DNA from: Deltaproteobacteria bacterium
GTDB lineage: Bacteria > Myxococcota_A > UBA9160 > PR03
NCBI GenBank assembly: GCA_018262315.1
Contig: JAGSPS010000303.1
Span: 1 to 10,083, forward strand
Length of the DNA stretch: 10,083 nt
Reading direction: 5' to 3'
The notes under the pieces: generated by a model
What the model was told of the DNA's origin: nothing
Seen by the model: only the letters and a program-made list of their open reading frames with translations
Database searches by the model: none
Part shown: in pieces, positions 1 through 7,768 of the stretch
Position numbering within the stretch: position 1 is the first letter of the stretch
How the letters are laid out: every line of letters starts with the position of its first letter
Made by a program: the position numbers and the translations under genes

Positions 1-339
1 CAGCTCGGCGACCGCGCGGGATGCGTCGCGCGCGAAGTGACCAAGGTGCACGAGGAGTTCGCGCGCGGGACGCTCGTCGAACTCGCCGAGCGCTTCGCGG
101 GCGGTGCGCGCGGCGAGGTGACGATCGTGGTCGGGGGCGCGAGCGAAGCCGAGCGCGCGGCGTCCGCGGCAGCGCGACCCGGTGCGCAACCGTCCGATCT
201 CGACGCGCGGATTGCCGTGCTCGCGGCCCAGGGACTCCACGCGAAGGAGATCGCCGCCGCGATCGCGGCCGAGGCGGGGCTGTCGAAACGCGCGGCGTAC
301 ACGCGCGTGATTGCGTCGCGCAGGGGCGGGGAGCGCTGA
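1..339 (+). CDS. rsmI: 16S rRNA (cytidine1402-2'-O)-methyltransferase, C-terminal part (5' end outside window)
   Basis: Reading frame 1 is open from the first base and ends with TGA at 337-339, so 112 residues of the C-terminus are visible. The visible part has the hallmark RsmI stretch: an arginine-containing VAREVTK motif, then HEEFARGTL, then a RGEVTIVVGG strand that ends the SAM-dependent tetrapyrrole-methylase-like domain. After a linker comes the small C-terminal helical domain with AAQGLHAKEIAAAIAAEAG followed by LSKRAAYTRVI, the usual RsmI tail. Family knowledge: RsmI 2'-O-methylates C1402 in the decoding centre of 16S rRNA, with RsmH acting on the same base. An internal GTG at 37 is not the true start, because conserved sequence continues upstream to the window edge. 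The gene converges on ligA. The catalytic SAM-binding half lies outside the window and cannot be checked. Confidence 0.93.
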   Translation, partial: QLGDRAGCVAREVTKVHEEFARGTLVELAERFAGGARGEVTIVVGGASEAERAASAAARPGAQPSDLDARIAVLAAQGLHAKEIAAAIAAEAGLSKRAAYTRVIASRRGGER

Positions 340-545
340 CAGGGTTGCCGGGAATCGGGCGAGCGCCGCATTGGGATCGACACGGCGCGGGCGGAGCAGA
401 GGAGCAACGGCGGGCGTTTCCCGAGAGACGAAGGGGACAGTCCCGCCGTCCGCGTGTCCGACTCCGAGATGCGTCGCACACCGAGCGCGGACGGAGGGAC
501 AGTCCCCTTCGTCCTCGATTGGGGCGCGGGGAGGGCTCGGTGGCG
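340..545. other. Intergenic gap between convergent rsmI and ligA
   Basis: This 206-base stretch lies between the rsmI stop and the ligA stop. Apart from the palindrome at 427-513 I see no convincing gene. The open frames crossing it (for example one starting at 311 and one at 454) have arginine/serine-rich, low-complexity products typical of chance frames in GC-rich DNA. No tRNA-like or other structured RNA was recognised. Confidence 0.6.
427..513. repeat. REP-like long imperfect palindrome with GGGACAGTCCC modules
   Basis: Two 28-base arms (427-454 and 486-513) are inverted copies with 26 of 28 positions paired; the mismatches are 439/501 and 445/495. Each arm contains its own small palindrome, GGGACAGTCCC. 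The 31-base centre can extend the fold: 454-457 can pair with 478-481, and 459-462 with 473-476. The whole element is therefore an almost continuous hairpin of 87 bases. It sits between the convergent rsmI and ligA ends. Palindromes with a GGGACWGTCCC core flanked by AAGG/CCTT are commonly seen as REP-type elements mobilised by RAYT (REP-associated tyrosine) transposases in environmental bacterial genomes; that assignment is by pattern only. It may also act as a bidirectional transcription terminator, although it has no following T tract. No transposase gene is in the window. Confidence 0.7.
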
Positions 546-2579
546 TCAGGGCGCGTCGCCCAGCAACTCGAGCAAGCCCCCTTCGTCGAGTACCGCGACG
601 CCCAGCTCGGTCGCCTTGGCGAGCTTGCTGCCCGGCTCGGCGCCCGCCACCACGTAACTCGTCTTCTTCGACACCGACGCGACGACCTTGCCGCCCGCGT
701 CTTCGATGCGCCGCTTCGCTTCTTCGCGCGTGAAGCTCGGCAGCGTTCCGGTGAGCACGAAGGTCTTGCCGGCGAGCGGGCCCTCGCCGCGCCGTCGCGG
801 CGCTGCGCGCGGCCACGAAACGCCCAGGGCGAGGAGGTCCGCAACCTCCTTGCGGTTGCGTTCGTCGGCGAAGAAACGCACGACGCTCTCGGCAATCGTC
901 GGACCCACGCCTTCGATTGCATCGATCTGCGCCTGGTCGGCGCCCATCAGCGCGTCGAGATCGCCGCCGAAGGCATCGGCGATGAGCTGCGCCACGCCTT
1001 CGCCGACGTGGCGGATGCCGAGCGCGTAGAGGAAGCGCGCAAACGTGGTCTGGCGGGCGCGTTCGAGCGCCGCGACCCGGTTGGCAGCCGACTTCTCGCC
1101 CATGCGTTCGAGGTCGGCGAGCGTGGCGGCGTCGAGCCGGAACACGTCGGAAACGCGCGTCACGAGGCGCTGCGCGACGAGTTGCTGCACGAGCTTCTCG
1201 CCGAGCCCCTCGATGTCGAGCGCGCCGCGGCTCGCGAAGTGCCGCACGTTGTTGGCGAGCTGCGCGGGGCAATCGAGATTCGGGCAGCGCGTGACGGCTT
1301 CGCCTTCGAGTCGCACGACCTCGGAGCGGCACACGGGACAGTGGCTCGGCATCTTCCAGCGCCGCGCGCCGCGCGGGCGCTTGTTCGCCACCACCGCGAC
1401 GATCTGCGGGATCACGTCGCCCGCGCGCTGCACCACGACGGTGTCGCCGACGCGCACGTCCTTGCGCTCCACTTCGTCCTGGTTGTGGAGCGACGCATTC
1501 GAGACCGTGACGCCGCCCACGAAGACCGGCCGCAGCTTCGCAACCGGCGTGAGCGCCCCGGTCCGGCCCACCTGCACGTCGATCGCTTCGATCACGGTGG
1601 TTTCCTGCTGCGGCGGAAACTTGAAGGCGATCGCCCAGCGCGGCGAGCGCGGCAGATTGCCGATCTCCTGTTGCCACGCGATGCGGTTCAACTTGAAGAC
1701 GGCCCCGTCGACCTCGATGGGGAGCCGCTCGCGTTCCCCGAGCACGCGCTGGTAGAAGGCGAGCGCGGCGTCGAGATCGGCGCACAGCGCGCACTCCTCG
1801 GACACGCGGAAGCCCCACTCGCGCAGCACGCCGAGCGCCGCGAACTGGGTCGTCGTGTCCGCCGGCAGGCCTTCGGCGATCGCATAGGCGCGGAACTCGA
1901 GCGAGCGCAGCCGCACGACGTCCACGTCCTCGCGCTGGCGCAGCGATCCGGCCGCCGCGTTGCGCGGATTCACGAAGGGTTCGTCGCCGCGCGCTTCGCG
2001 GAGCCGGTTGAGGCGCCGGAAGGCGCGCAGCGGCAGCACGACTTCGCCGCGCACCGACGCGCGCCGCGGCGGCTCGGCGGTCGCGAGCGCCGGCGGAATG
2101 CTGAGCACGAACCTCAGATTGGCGGTGACGTCCTCACCGATGCGCCCGTCGCCGCGGGTCGCGCCCACCGCGAACTTGCCGTTTTCGTACACCAGCTCGA
2201 CGGCGGCTCCATCCAGCTTGAGCTCGCCCACGTAATCCACGGGCGCGTCAGACCCCAGCAGCCGGCGGACGCGCTCGTCGAAGGCGCGGAACTCGGCCTC
2301 GTCCATCGCGTTCTCGAGTGACAGCATCGGGACGCGATGCTCGAAGGGCGCGAAACTCGCCTCCGTGGCGGGGACACCTACCCGCTGGGTCGGTGAATCC
2401 GGGCGCGCCAGATCGGGCCAGATGGCCTCGAGTTCGGCGAGTTCCCGGCGCAGTCGGTCATACTCGGCGTCCGTGATCTCCGGCTGGTCGCGCAGGTAGT
2501 AGAGGGCGTCGTGACGGGCGATCTCGGAAATGAGCCATTCGATGCGCCGTTCGGCCTTCGCACGATCGGATTTCGCCAC
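546..2579 (-). CDS. ligA: NAD-dependent DNA ligase LigA
   Basis: Product of 677 residues, the usual LigA length (about 670). It seals nicks in duplex DNA using NAD+ during replication and repair. All family domains appear in order. The N-terminal Ia domain (about 1-70) has the YY and DAEYDRL motifs. The adenylation domain has the catalytic lysine K121 in ELKLDG and the ATRGDGRIGED motif (139-150). The OB fold follows with VGRTGALTPVAKL (337-349). A four-cysteine zinc finger has C414, C417, C432 and C437. Helix-hairpin-helix repeats span about 450-570, and a C-terminal BRCT domain (about 598-677) carries GKTFVLTGTL. Start chosen: GTG at 2579, giving MAKSDRAKAERR. The frame stays open for another 1.6 kb upstream, but that extension is only antisense to the histidine kinase and is not LigA-like. 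No strong ribosome-binding site is visible before the GTG. No key residue is missing. Confidence 0.97.
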   Translation of the reverse strand: MAKSDRAKAERRIEWLISEIARHDALYYLRDQPEITDAEYDRLRRELAELEAIWPDLARPDSPTQRVGVPATEASFAPFEHRVPMLSLENAMDEAEFRAFDERVRRLLGSDAPVDYVGELKLDGAAVELVYENGKFAVGATRGDGRIGEDVTANLRFVLSIPPALATAEPPRRASVRGEVVLPLRAFRRLNRLREARGDEPFVNPRNAAAGSLRQREDVDVVRLRSLEFRAYAIAEGLPADTTTQFAALGVLREWGFRVSEECALCADLDAALAFYQRVLGERERLPIEVDGAVFKLNRIAWQQEIGNLPRSPRWAIAFKFPPQQETTVIEAIDVQVGRTGALTPVAKLRPVFVGGVTVSNASLHNQDEVERKDVRVGDTVVVQRAGDVIPQIVAVVANKRPRGARRWKMPSHCPVCRSEVVRLEGEAVTRCPNLDCPAQLANNVRHFASRGALDIEGLGEKLVQQLVAQRLVTRVSDVFRLDAATLADLERMGEKSAANRVAALERARQTTFARFLYALGIRHVGEGVAQLIADAFGGDLDALMGADQAQIDAIEGVGPTIAESVVRFFADERNRKEVADLLALGVSWPRAAPRRRGEGPLAGKTFVLTGTLPSFTREEAKRRIEDAGGKVVASVSKKTSYVVAGAEPGSKLAKATELGVAVLDEGGLLELLGDAP

Positions 2580-2614
2580 GATACGTCCAAGCCCCGCGGG
2601 CGCTTTCGGTAAAG

Positions 2615-2632
2615 GCCGGGAGCGATCCCGGC
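2615..2632. promoter_or_regulatory. Perfect 7-bp hairpin with GCGA (GNRA) loop in the ligA/kinase divergent region
   Basis: GCCGGGA, loop GCGA, then TCCCGGC forms a perfect stem-loop with a stable GNRA-type tetraloop when read on the + strand. It ends 1 base before the first possible ATG (2634) of the histidine-kinase frame. It would bury any ribosome-binding site for that ATG, one reason for preferring a later start. On the other strand it lies about 35 bases upstream of the ligA start. Its function is unknown; it could be a leader hairpin or an operator. No clear -35/-10 pair was found in the 2580-2717 interval. Confidence 0.4.
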
Positions 2633-2717
2633 GATGAAACGGGTAGCCCGGCCCAGCGGCCGCAACCACCCGAGCGCGCAGCGGATGGCGACGCTGTGCC
2701 CCAGGAGTGACGGACGC

Positions 2718-3908
2718 GTGCAAGGCCCGATTGCAGACGAGCCGCGTGACGACGAGCTGCACAGGCTGCTCGACGCCACGACCGACGGTCTCGCGCTGGT
2801 TCGCGCGGGACGGCTGGTGTGGGCCAACGCGTCGCTCGCCCGGCTCGCGGGCGCGCCCGATGCCAAGGATCTCGTTGGCACACCGCTCGACGAAGTGTTC
2901 GTCGATGCGGGTCACGGGCTTCCGACCGGCGCCGCCGACGGGCCGATTCACTGCCGCCTCGCGCGCCCGGGGCAGGAGCCGCGCGCGGTGGTCGTCGAGC
3001 CGATCATCGCCGAGCGAAGCGGCGCGCTCTCGCGCCCTCCGCCTCCCGCTCTCGATTCGCGCACGACCCGCGCGCTGCGCGTGCGCGACGTCACCGACCT
3101 GCATACGCTCGAGTCCGAAGTGCTGCGCAGCGGCCGCCAACTCCACGACGCGAACCGCGAAGTGGTCGCGTTGCGCGAACGGCTGCGCGTCGAGACCGCC
3201 GAGCGCGAAGAGATCCTCACCGTGGTGAGCCACGAACTGCGCACACCGATCACGGTGATCGCCGGCTTCAACCGGCTGCTGCTCGCGGGTTCTGTGGGCC
3301 CACTCACGGAGCGACAGACACACTTCCTCGAAGAGAGTCAGAAGAGCTGCCAACGGCTCAACAACTTCGTCGCGAACCTGCTCGAAGCCGCGCGCCAGGG
3401 CGCATGCGTCGGTCCGCTCGAGGTCACCGAAGCGCCGATCCGGCCGACGATCGACGCCGTGCTCGAACTGCTCGAGCCGCTGTTGCGCGAGGGAGGCGTC
3501 GCGGCGGCCGTCGAGATCGATGCGGCGACGCCGCGCGCGCGCTTCGACCCGCCGCGCATCGAGCAGGTGCTGACGAACCTGATCGGCAACGCGCTCCGCT
3601 ACGCGCCGCGCGACTCCACGATCGAGGTCGCCGCCCGCTACGCCGAGGCAGCCGGGCGCGACTTCGTCGAGATCTCGATCGCCGACGCAGGACCCGGCGT
3701 GCCGGAGCGCGAACGCGGGCGCATCTTCGAGCCGTACGTCCAGATCGAGGCGCAGCGCGCCGGCGGTCTGGGACTCGGGCTCGCGATCTGCAAGCGCATC
3801 GTCGAGGCGCACGGCGGCGCGATCCACGTCGAAGCGCGTGCCGAGGGGGGAAGCCGCTTCGTGTTCCGCCTGCCGGCAGCGACGCCCCTGCTCGACGGGG
3901 GTGCGTGA
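2718..3908 (+). CDS. Soluble PAS-domain sensor histidine kinase
   Basis: Product of 396 residues from the GTG at 2718, which is preceded by AGGAG at 2703-2707 (10-base spacer). Alternative in-frame starts are ATG 2634 (424 residues, its upstream region occupied by a perfect hairpin) and ATG 2685. Domains in order: one PAS sensor domain (about 12-125, with DGLALVRAGRLVWANASLARL); a charged helical, probably coiled-coil, linker (about 125-165); HisKA dimerisation domain with phospho-acceptor H172 in VVSHELRTPI; HATPase_c with N box N291 (LIGNALRYAP), G1 box DAGPGVP, F box RIFEPY and G2 box GGLGLGLAICKRIVEAHGG (from about 348). No membrane segment or signal peptide is seen, so it should sense a cytoplasmic signal. 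The PAS domain has an unusual proline-rich insert (SRPPPPALDSRT). Its stop overlaps the start of the regulator gene by one base (TGATG), indicating translational coupling and a cognate pair. The ligand is unknown. Confidence 0.92.
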   Translation: MQGPIADEPRDDELHRLLDATTDGLALVRAGRLVWANASLARLAGAPDAKDLVGTPLDEVFVDAGHGLPTGAADGPIHCRLARPGQEPRAVVVEPIIAERSGALSRPPPPALDSRTTRALRVRDVTDLHTLESEVLRSGRQLHDANREVVALRERLRVETAEREEILTVVSHELRTPITVIAGFNRLLLAGSVGPLTERQTHFLEESQKSCQRLNNFVANLLEAARQGACVGPLEVTEAPIRPTIDAVLELLEPLLREGGVAAAVEIDAATPRARFDPPRIEQVLTNLIGNALRYAPRDSTIEVAARYAEAAGRDFVEISIADAGPGVPERERGRIFEPYVQIEAQRAGGLGLGLAICKRIVEAHGGAIHVEARAEGGSRFVFRLPAATPLLDGGA

Positions 3909-4194
3909 TGCCGGCCCAGCGTCCCACCCGGCACGGTTCCGATCCGCTTCCGTCCGCGCACGCGCGCCGCGTCCTGGTGGTCGACGATGCCGAGGGCATC
4001 CGCACCTATCTCGCGAATCTGCTCGAACTGCGCGGCTTCCAGGTGGACACCGCGGAAGACGGCCGCCGCGCGATGGCGCTGCTCGACGCGGGCGCCAATC
4101 CCGACGTCGTGCTGATGGACGTGATGATGCCCGGCATGGACGGGCTCGAGACGCTGCGCCGCATGCCGGCCGCGCCAGCACGATCGTGCAGGCC

Positions 4195-4222
<28 letters not shown>
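3908..4222 (+). pseudogene. N-terminal fragment of NtrC-family response regulator: receiver domain broken by frame change
   Basis: Begins at the ATG overlapping the kinase stop. Residues 20-87 are a good receiver domain: acidic pocket D26/D27 in VLVVDDAEG, phospho-acceptor D71 in VVLMDVMMPGMDGLETLRRM. After about residue 88 the product loses all similarity (RSCRPCSSALRTT) and stops at 4222 after 104 residues. The rest of the receiver resumes in the frame one base lower at about 4174 (ASTIVQAMQLGASDYLNKPF). Comparison with NtrC-type receivers from memory shows that strand beta-4 and its flanks, including the conserved switch Ser/Thr, are absent. About 14 to 15 residues are missing. The frame arithmetic requires loss of a length of 3n+1 bases (for example 43 or 46). 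This is therefore a small deletion with frameshift, or an assembly error, and not simple recoding. As written, the fragment cannot form a complete receiver. Confidence 0.8.
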
Positions 4223-5304
<1,082 letters not shown>

Positions 5305-5310
<6 letters not shown>

Positions 5311-5324
5311 GCTCGCGCTCAGGC
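5305..5324. terminator. Shared hairpin spanning both stop codons of convergent genes (possible bidirectional terminator)
   Basis: GCCTGAGC, loop TCGC, then GCTCAGGC is a perfect 8-bp stem. Its left arm contains the TGA of the sigma-54 regulator (5308-5310). Its right arm contains the complement of the TGA of the ACT gene (5319-5321). The two genes are separated by only 8 bases, so this is the only place a terminator between them could sit. No run of T follows on either strand, so it would be a non-canonical terminator or a 3'-end stabiliser. Confidence 0.5.
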
Positions 5325-5855
5325 GGGTTCGATCTCGACGTCGATCCGGAGGCGATCCGCCTCGTGTTCGAGTGCCTCGCCGAGCAGCGCGAGGTCGAGC
5401 CGCTCGGGTACTTCCACCGTCATCGTCAGCTCGTAGTGTGGCGAGCCGCCCTCGCCGGGACGACCGCGCGTCGCGAGATCGGCGATGTTGACCTGGTGTT
5501 CTGCGAGCACGCGGCAGATGCCGGCGACGATGCCGGCCTTGTCGGCGCCGGCCGCAAGCACTCGCATCGCGACGTGCCCCGGCGCCGGAACGGGCCCGCG
5601 CGGCTGGCCTTCGAGGCCGCGCAGCAGAATCGTCAGGCCGTGATCGCGCTCGAGGCGCTTGGCGCCCTGTGCCAGGCGATTGCCGGCGCCGGCCGCTCCC
5701 GACGACGCCAACAGGATCACCGCGAAGTCGCTGCCGAGGATCGTCATGCGCGAATCCTCGAGATTGGCGTCGCTGTCGAAGACGAGCTGCGCGAGCTCGG
5801 CGACGAGACCGGGGCGGTCCTGGCCGATCGCGGAGAGGATGTACCAGCGCTTCAT
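5319..5855 (-). CDS. GcvR-like double-ACT-domain regulatory protein
   Basis: Product of 178 residues. Start ATG at 5855 is preceded on its strand by GGGAG with a 7-base spacer. Two ACT domains are visible: residues 1 to about 75 (MKRWYILSAIGQDRPGLVAE, then DANLEDSRMTILGSDFAVIL) and about 95-178 (HVAMRVLAAGADKAGIVAGI, then LAEHQVNIADLATRG). The Gly-x-Asp-x-x-Gly pattern before the first helix of each domain is typical of small-ligand (amino acid) ACT domains. Family knowledge: E. coli GcvR has the same two-ACT layout and inhibits the activator GcvA of the glycine-cleavage operon. Many relatives in other bacteria have no known partner, and no gcvA or gcv gene is in this window, so the specific role is unproven. 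It lies 40 bases downstream of the heparinase-like gene on the same strand and may be co-transcribed with it. Confidence 0.85.
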   Translation of the reverse strand: MKRWYILSAIGQDRPGLVAELAQLVFDSDANLEDSRMTILGSDFAVILLASSGAAGAGNRLAQGAKRLERDHGLTILLRGLEGQPRGPVPAPGHVAMRVLAAGADKAGIVAGICRVLAEHQVNIADLATRGRPGEGGSPHYELTMTVEVPERLDLALLGEALEHEADRLRIDVEIEPA

Positions 5856-5895
5856 CGCTGCACTCCCGGCAGAGGGGAAAACCAAGCTAGCACGC

Positions 5896-7650
5896 TCATC
5901 GGATCGCGACGGCGGCCGCTCCGGTCGCGTCGAGATCCCAGTCGACGGCGAGCGAACGCGCACCGTCGTCGAGCCGCAGTCGCGCGATCCGGCCGTCCCG
6001 TGCGAGCGACGGCTGCGCGTTGGAGGCCGCGCCGAAGCGCAGCCAGAAGCCGCCGAGCCACGGCAGCGTCGCGTCCGCCTCGACGACCAGCCGCCGCATC
6101 TCGCGTGTCTCGTTGAAGTGTTCGTGGAGCGGCGCGAGCTGCTCGCGCGCGTCGCCGCCGAGCGCGCGCACCGAACACGCCGCCTGCGACGCGTCCGGGT
6201 GCAGATGCAGGCGACTCGCGATGGGATGGCGACCGCTACCCAGCACGGCGTCGAGCACCCACAGCTCGTCCTCCCCGACGAGCCAGAGGCGCTGCGGCTG
6301 CGGCGCGCCGGCGAGCCACGCGTAGCCGTCGTGCGCTGCGACGAGCCACTCGAAGCGATCGCTCGATCCGCGCGCGATGGTGCGCGCGCGGCCGTGACGA
6401 CCCGAGCGAAAGCTCGACCACGCTTCGAGCAGCTCGGCGCCGTCGAGTTGCACGGTGTTGTGCGCCGCCGTCGAGCGCAGGTGGCGGCGCAGCGGTCCGT
6501 CCGCGTAGGCGGCGGTGCCGGTGTCGGTGACGACGCGCACGGCTCCATGGCTCACGTCGAACGCGAGCAGATCGGCGTGCGCGTGCCCGAGCTGATGGTC
6601 GGGACCGTGGGGTCCCGCGCGCAGCACGCAGCGCAGCGGACCGCGCGAGAGCCGCACGAGCCCGCTCGCGTGCTCGGGTGCGCGGGGCGCCAGCGGGCTT
6701 TCGAGCGCGCGCACCTGGGCGAGCAGCCGCTGCACGTCCACTTCGCCGCGCCAGCCGTCGCCGAGCATCGGGATGTCGCCGTCGCCGAGCAGGATGCTTT
6801 CGAGGAAGCCTGCTGCGCGTGCCACGGCGTCGCGCAGCCAGCCGGGCGACGCGTCGCCGCAGAGCGCGCGCACTTCGACGAGGTCGGCGAGGCAGACGGC
6901 GTGATACATCGGACAGCGCTCGACGTGCGCGCCGCAGCCACAGAGTTCGTGCGCGAAGGCGAGCGCCGCGGTGTCGCGGAAGAGATGATTCCCGAGCAGG
7001 TCGAGGGCGAGGTTGTCGCGCAGGAAGAGCGCGTGGCGCGCGATCTCGCTCCCGAGCCACGACGCCTCGGGATCGCCGTCGCGCAAGCCGAAGAGCGCCC
7101 CCGCGGCCGCCCAGTGCACGAGCCGCGTCGCGACGGCGCGCTCGTTCCACGCGACGCGCTGGAAGCCCGGCTTCGCGATCGGCTGTGCATCGGTATAGGC
7201 GTGCGCCAGCGCGAAGAAGCCGTCGCGGAACGACGCGTCGCGCGTCGCCCGATAGGCGAGCGCGAGGTCGATCGCGTAGGAGAACTCGTGCAGATGCGTC
7301 TTCCAGAGCAGCACCTGCAGGAGATCCGGGCGATCCCAGGGGACCGGAACGCCGAGATCGCGCGTTTCTCCGAGGAAGGAGAAGCGACCCGCGAGCGCGT
7401 TCTTCGCGACCTCGAGCGCAGCGGCCGCGTCGCGCCGGTCGGCGTGGTGGCGCGCGACGGCTGCGAGGCCCGCGTGATCCCAGCGCAGCGGCGCGACCGC
7501 CGCGGCGCGCGCGCAGTAGCGGGCGTCGATGCGCGCGGGATTTCGCGACCACAGCTTGCGCCGCACGCTCAAGCGCGCGCGGTGCCAGATCTGGCTCGCG
7601 CGCAGGTGCGACACCGTGCGGAGCAGGCGCCCGATGTCTTGCGCTCGCAT
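5896..7650 (-). CDS. Heparinase II/III family protein (polysaccharide lyase-like)
   Basis: Product of 584 residues, typical for this family. Start ATG at 7650 has GGGGAG about 4 bases upstream. The N-terminal region (1 to about 310) is the alpha-helical toroid domain, starting with the usual RLLRTVSHLRASQIWHRAR and containing HLHEFSYAIDLALAY and NHLFRD (N221, H222) and PMYH (Y249), candidate substrate-contact and catalytic positions. The C-terminal part (about 330-584) is the beta-sheet domain with GHAHADLLAFDV (355-366), TDTGTAAY (375-382) and AAHNTVQLDG (395-404), signatures of heparinase II/III-like lyases. Family members cleave uronic-acid polysaccharides by beta-elimination, and many sit in exopolysaccharide clusters. 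No signal peptide is evident: the N-terminus is Arg-rich without a hydrophobic core, so export is uncertain. Substrate unknown. Divergent from manA. Confidence 0.88.
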   Translation of the reverse strand: MRAQDIGRLLRTVSHLRASQIWHRARLSVRRKLWSRNPARIDARYCARAAAVAPLRWDHAGLAAVARHHADRRDAAAALEVAKNALAGRFSFLGETRDLGVPVPWDRPDLLQVLLWKTHLHEFSYAIDLALAYRATRDASFRDGFFALAHAYTDAQPIAKPGFQRVAWNERAVATRLVHWAAAGALFGLRDGDPEASWLGSEIARHALFLRDNLALDLLGNHLFRDTAALAFAHELCGCGAHVERCPMYHAVCLADLVEVRALCGDASPGWLRDAVARAAGFLESILLGDGDIPMLGDGWRGEVDVQRLLAQVRALESPLAPRAPEHASGLVRLSRGPLRCVLRAGPHGPDHQLGHAHADLLAFDVSHGAVRVVTDTGTAAYADGPLRRHLRSTAAHNTVQLDGAELLEAWSSFRSGRHGRARTIARGSSDRFEWLVAAHDGYAWLAGAPQPQRLWLVGEDELWVLDAVLGSGRHPIASRLHLHPDASQAACSVRALGGDAREQLAPLHEHFNETREMRRLVVEADATLPWLGGFWLRFGAASNAQPSLARDGRIARLRLDDGARSLAVDWDLDATGAAAVAIR

Positions 7651-7663
7651 GGACTCCCCGGTA

Positions 7664-7713
7664 TCCGGGTCATGAGATCGAGGCGCAAAGCGCCCCGACC
7701 TCCGGGTGATGAG
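7664..7713. repeat. Imperfect direct repeat TCCGGGTSATGAG in the divergent promoter region
   Basis: TCCGGGTCATGAG at 7664-7676 and TCCGGGTGATGAG at 7701-7713 are 12/13 identical, with starts 37 bases apart. They lie between the proposed start of the heparinase-like transcript and its ATG. They could be paired operator sites. Chance is possible in GC-rich DNA, but the TGATGAG/CATGAG tails are atypical of the surrounding composition. Confidence 0.3.
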
Positions 7714-7721
7714 GGCGGCCG

Positions 7722-7750
7722 ACTATAGTCGCGGCCCCCGAGCCCATCAA
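7722..7750 (-). promoter_or_regulatory. Candidate sigma-70 promoter for the heparinase-like gene (TTGATG-N17-TATAGT)
   Basis: On the - strand, TTGATG (7750 down to 7745) is followed after exactly 17 bases by TATAGT (7727 down to 7722). Each hexamer matches four to five of six consensus positions. Transcription would start near 7715, giving a leader of about 65 bases before ATG 7650. This leader contains a short hairpin (GGCGC, TTT, GCGCC; 7684-7696). The -10 lies inside the exact 12-base palindrome CGACTATAGTCG (7720-7731), so the + strand also carries a TATAGT (7724-7729) pointing at manA, but without a recognisable -35. Confidence 0.5.
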
Positions 7751-7768
7751 ACGCGCGCGGAGCCGGTG

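Noticed and set aside
549..561. GGGCG-CGT-CGCCC hairpin at the ligA 3' end
   Set aside because: It lies inside the coding sequence, the stem is only 5 bp, and similar short GC hairpins occur throughout the window by chance.
21..2321. A 766-codon open frame on the + strand covering ligA
   Set aside because: It is antisense to a ligase with every family motif. Its product is Arg/Ala/Glu/His-rich with no recognisable domain, as expected for a shadow frame in GC-rich DNA.
5659..7728. A 689-codon + strand frame across the heparinase-like gene
   Set aside because: Antisense shadow. The - strand frame has clear heparinase II/III motifs and a ribosome-binding site.
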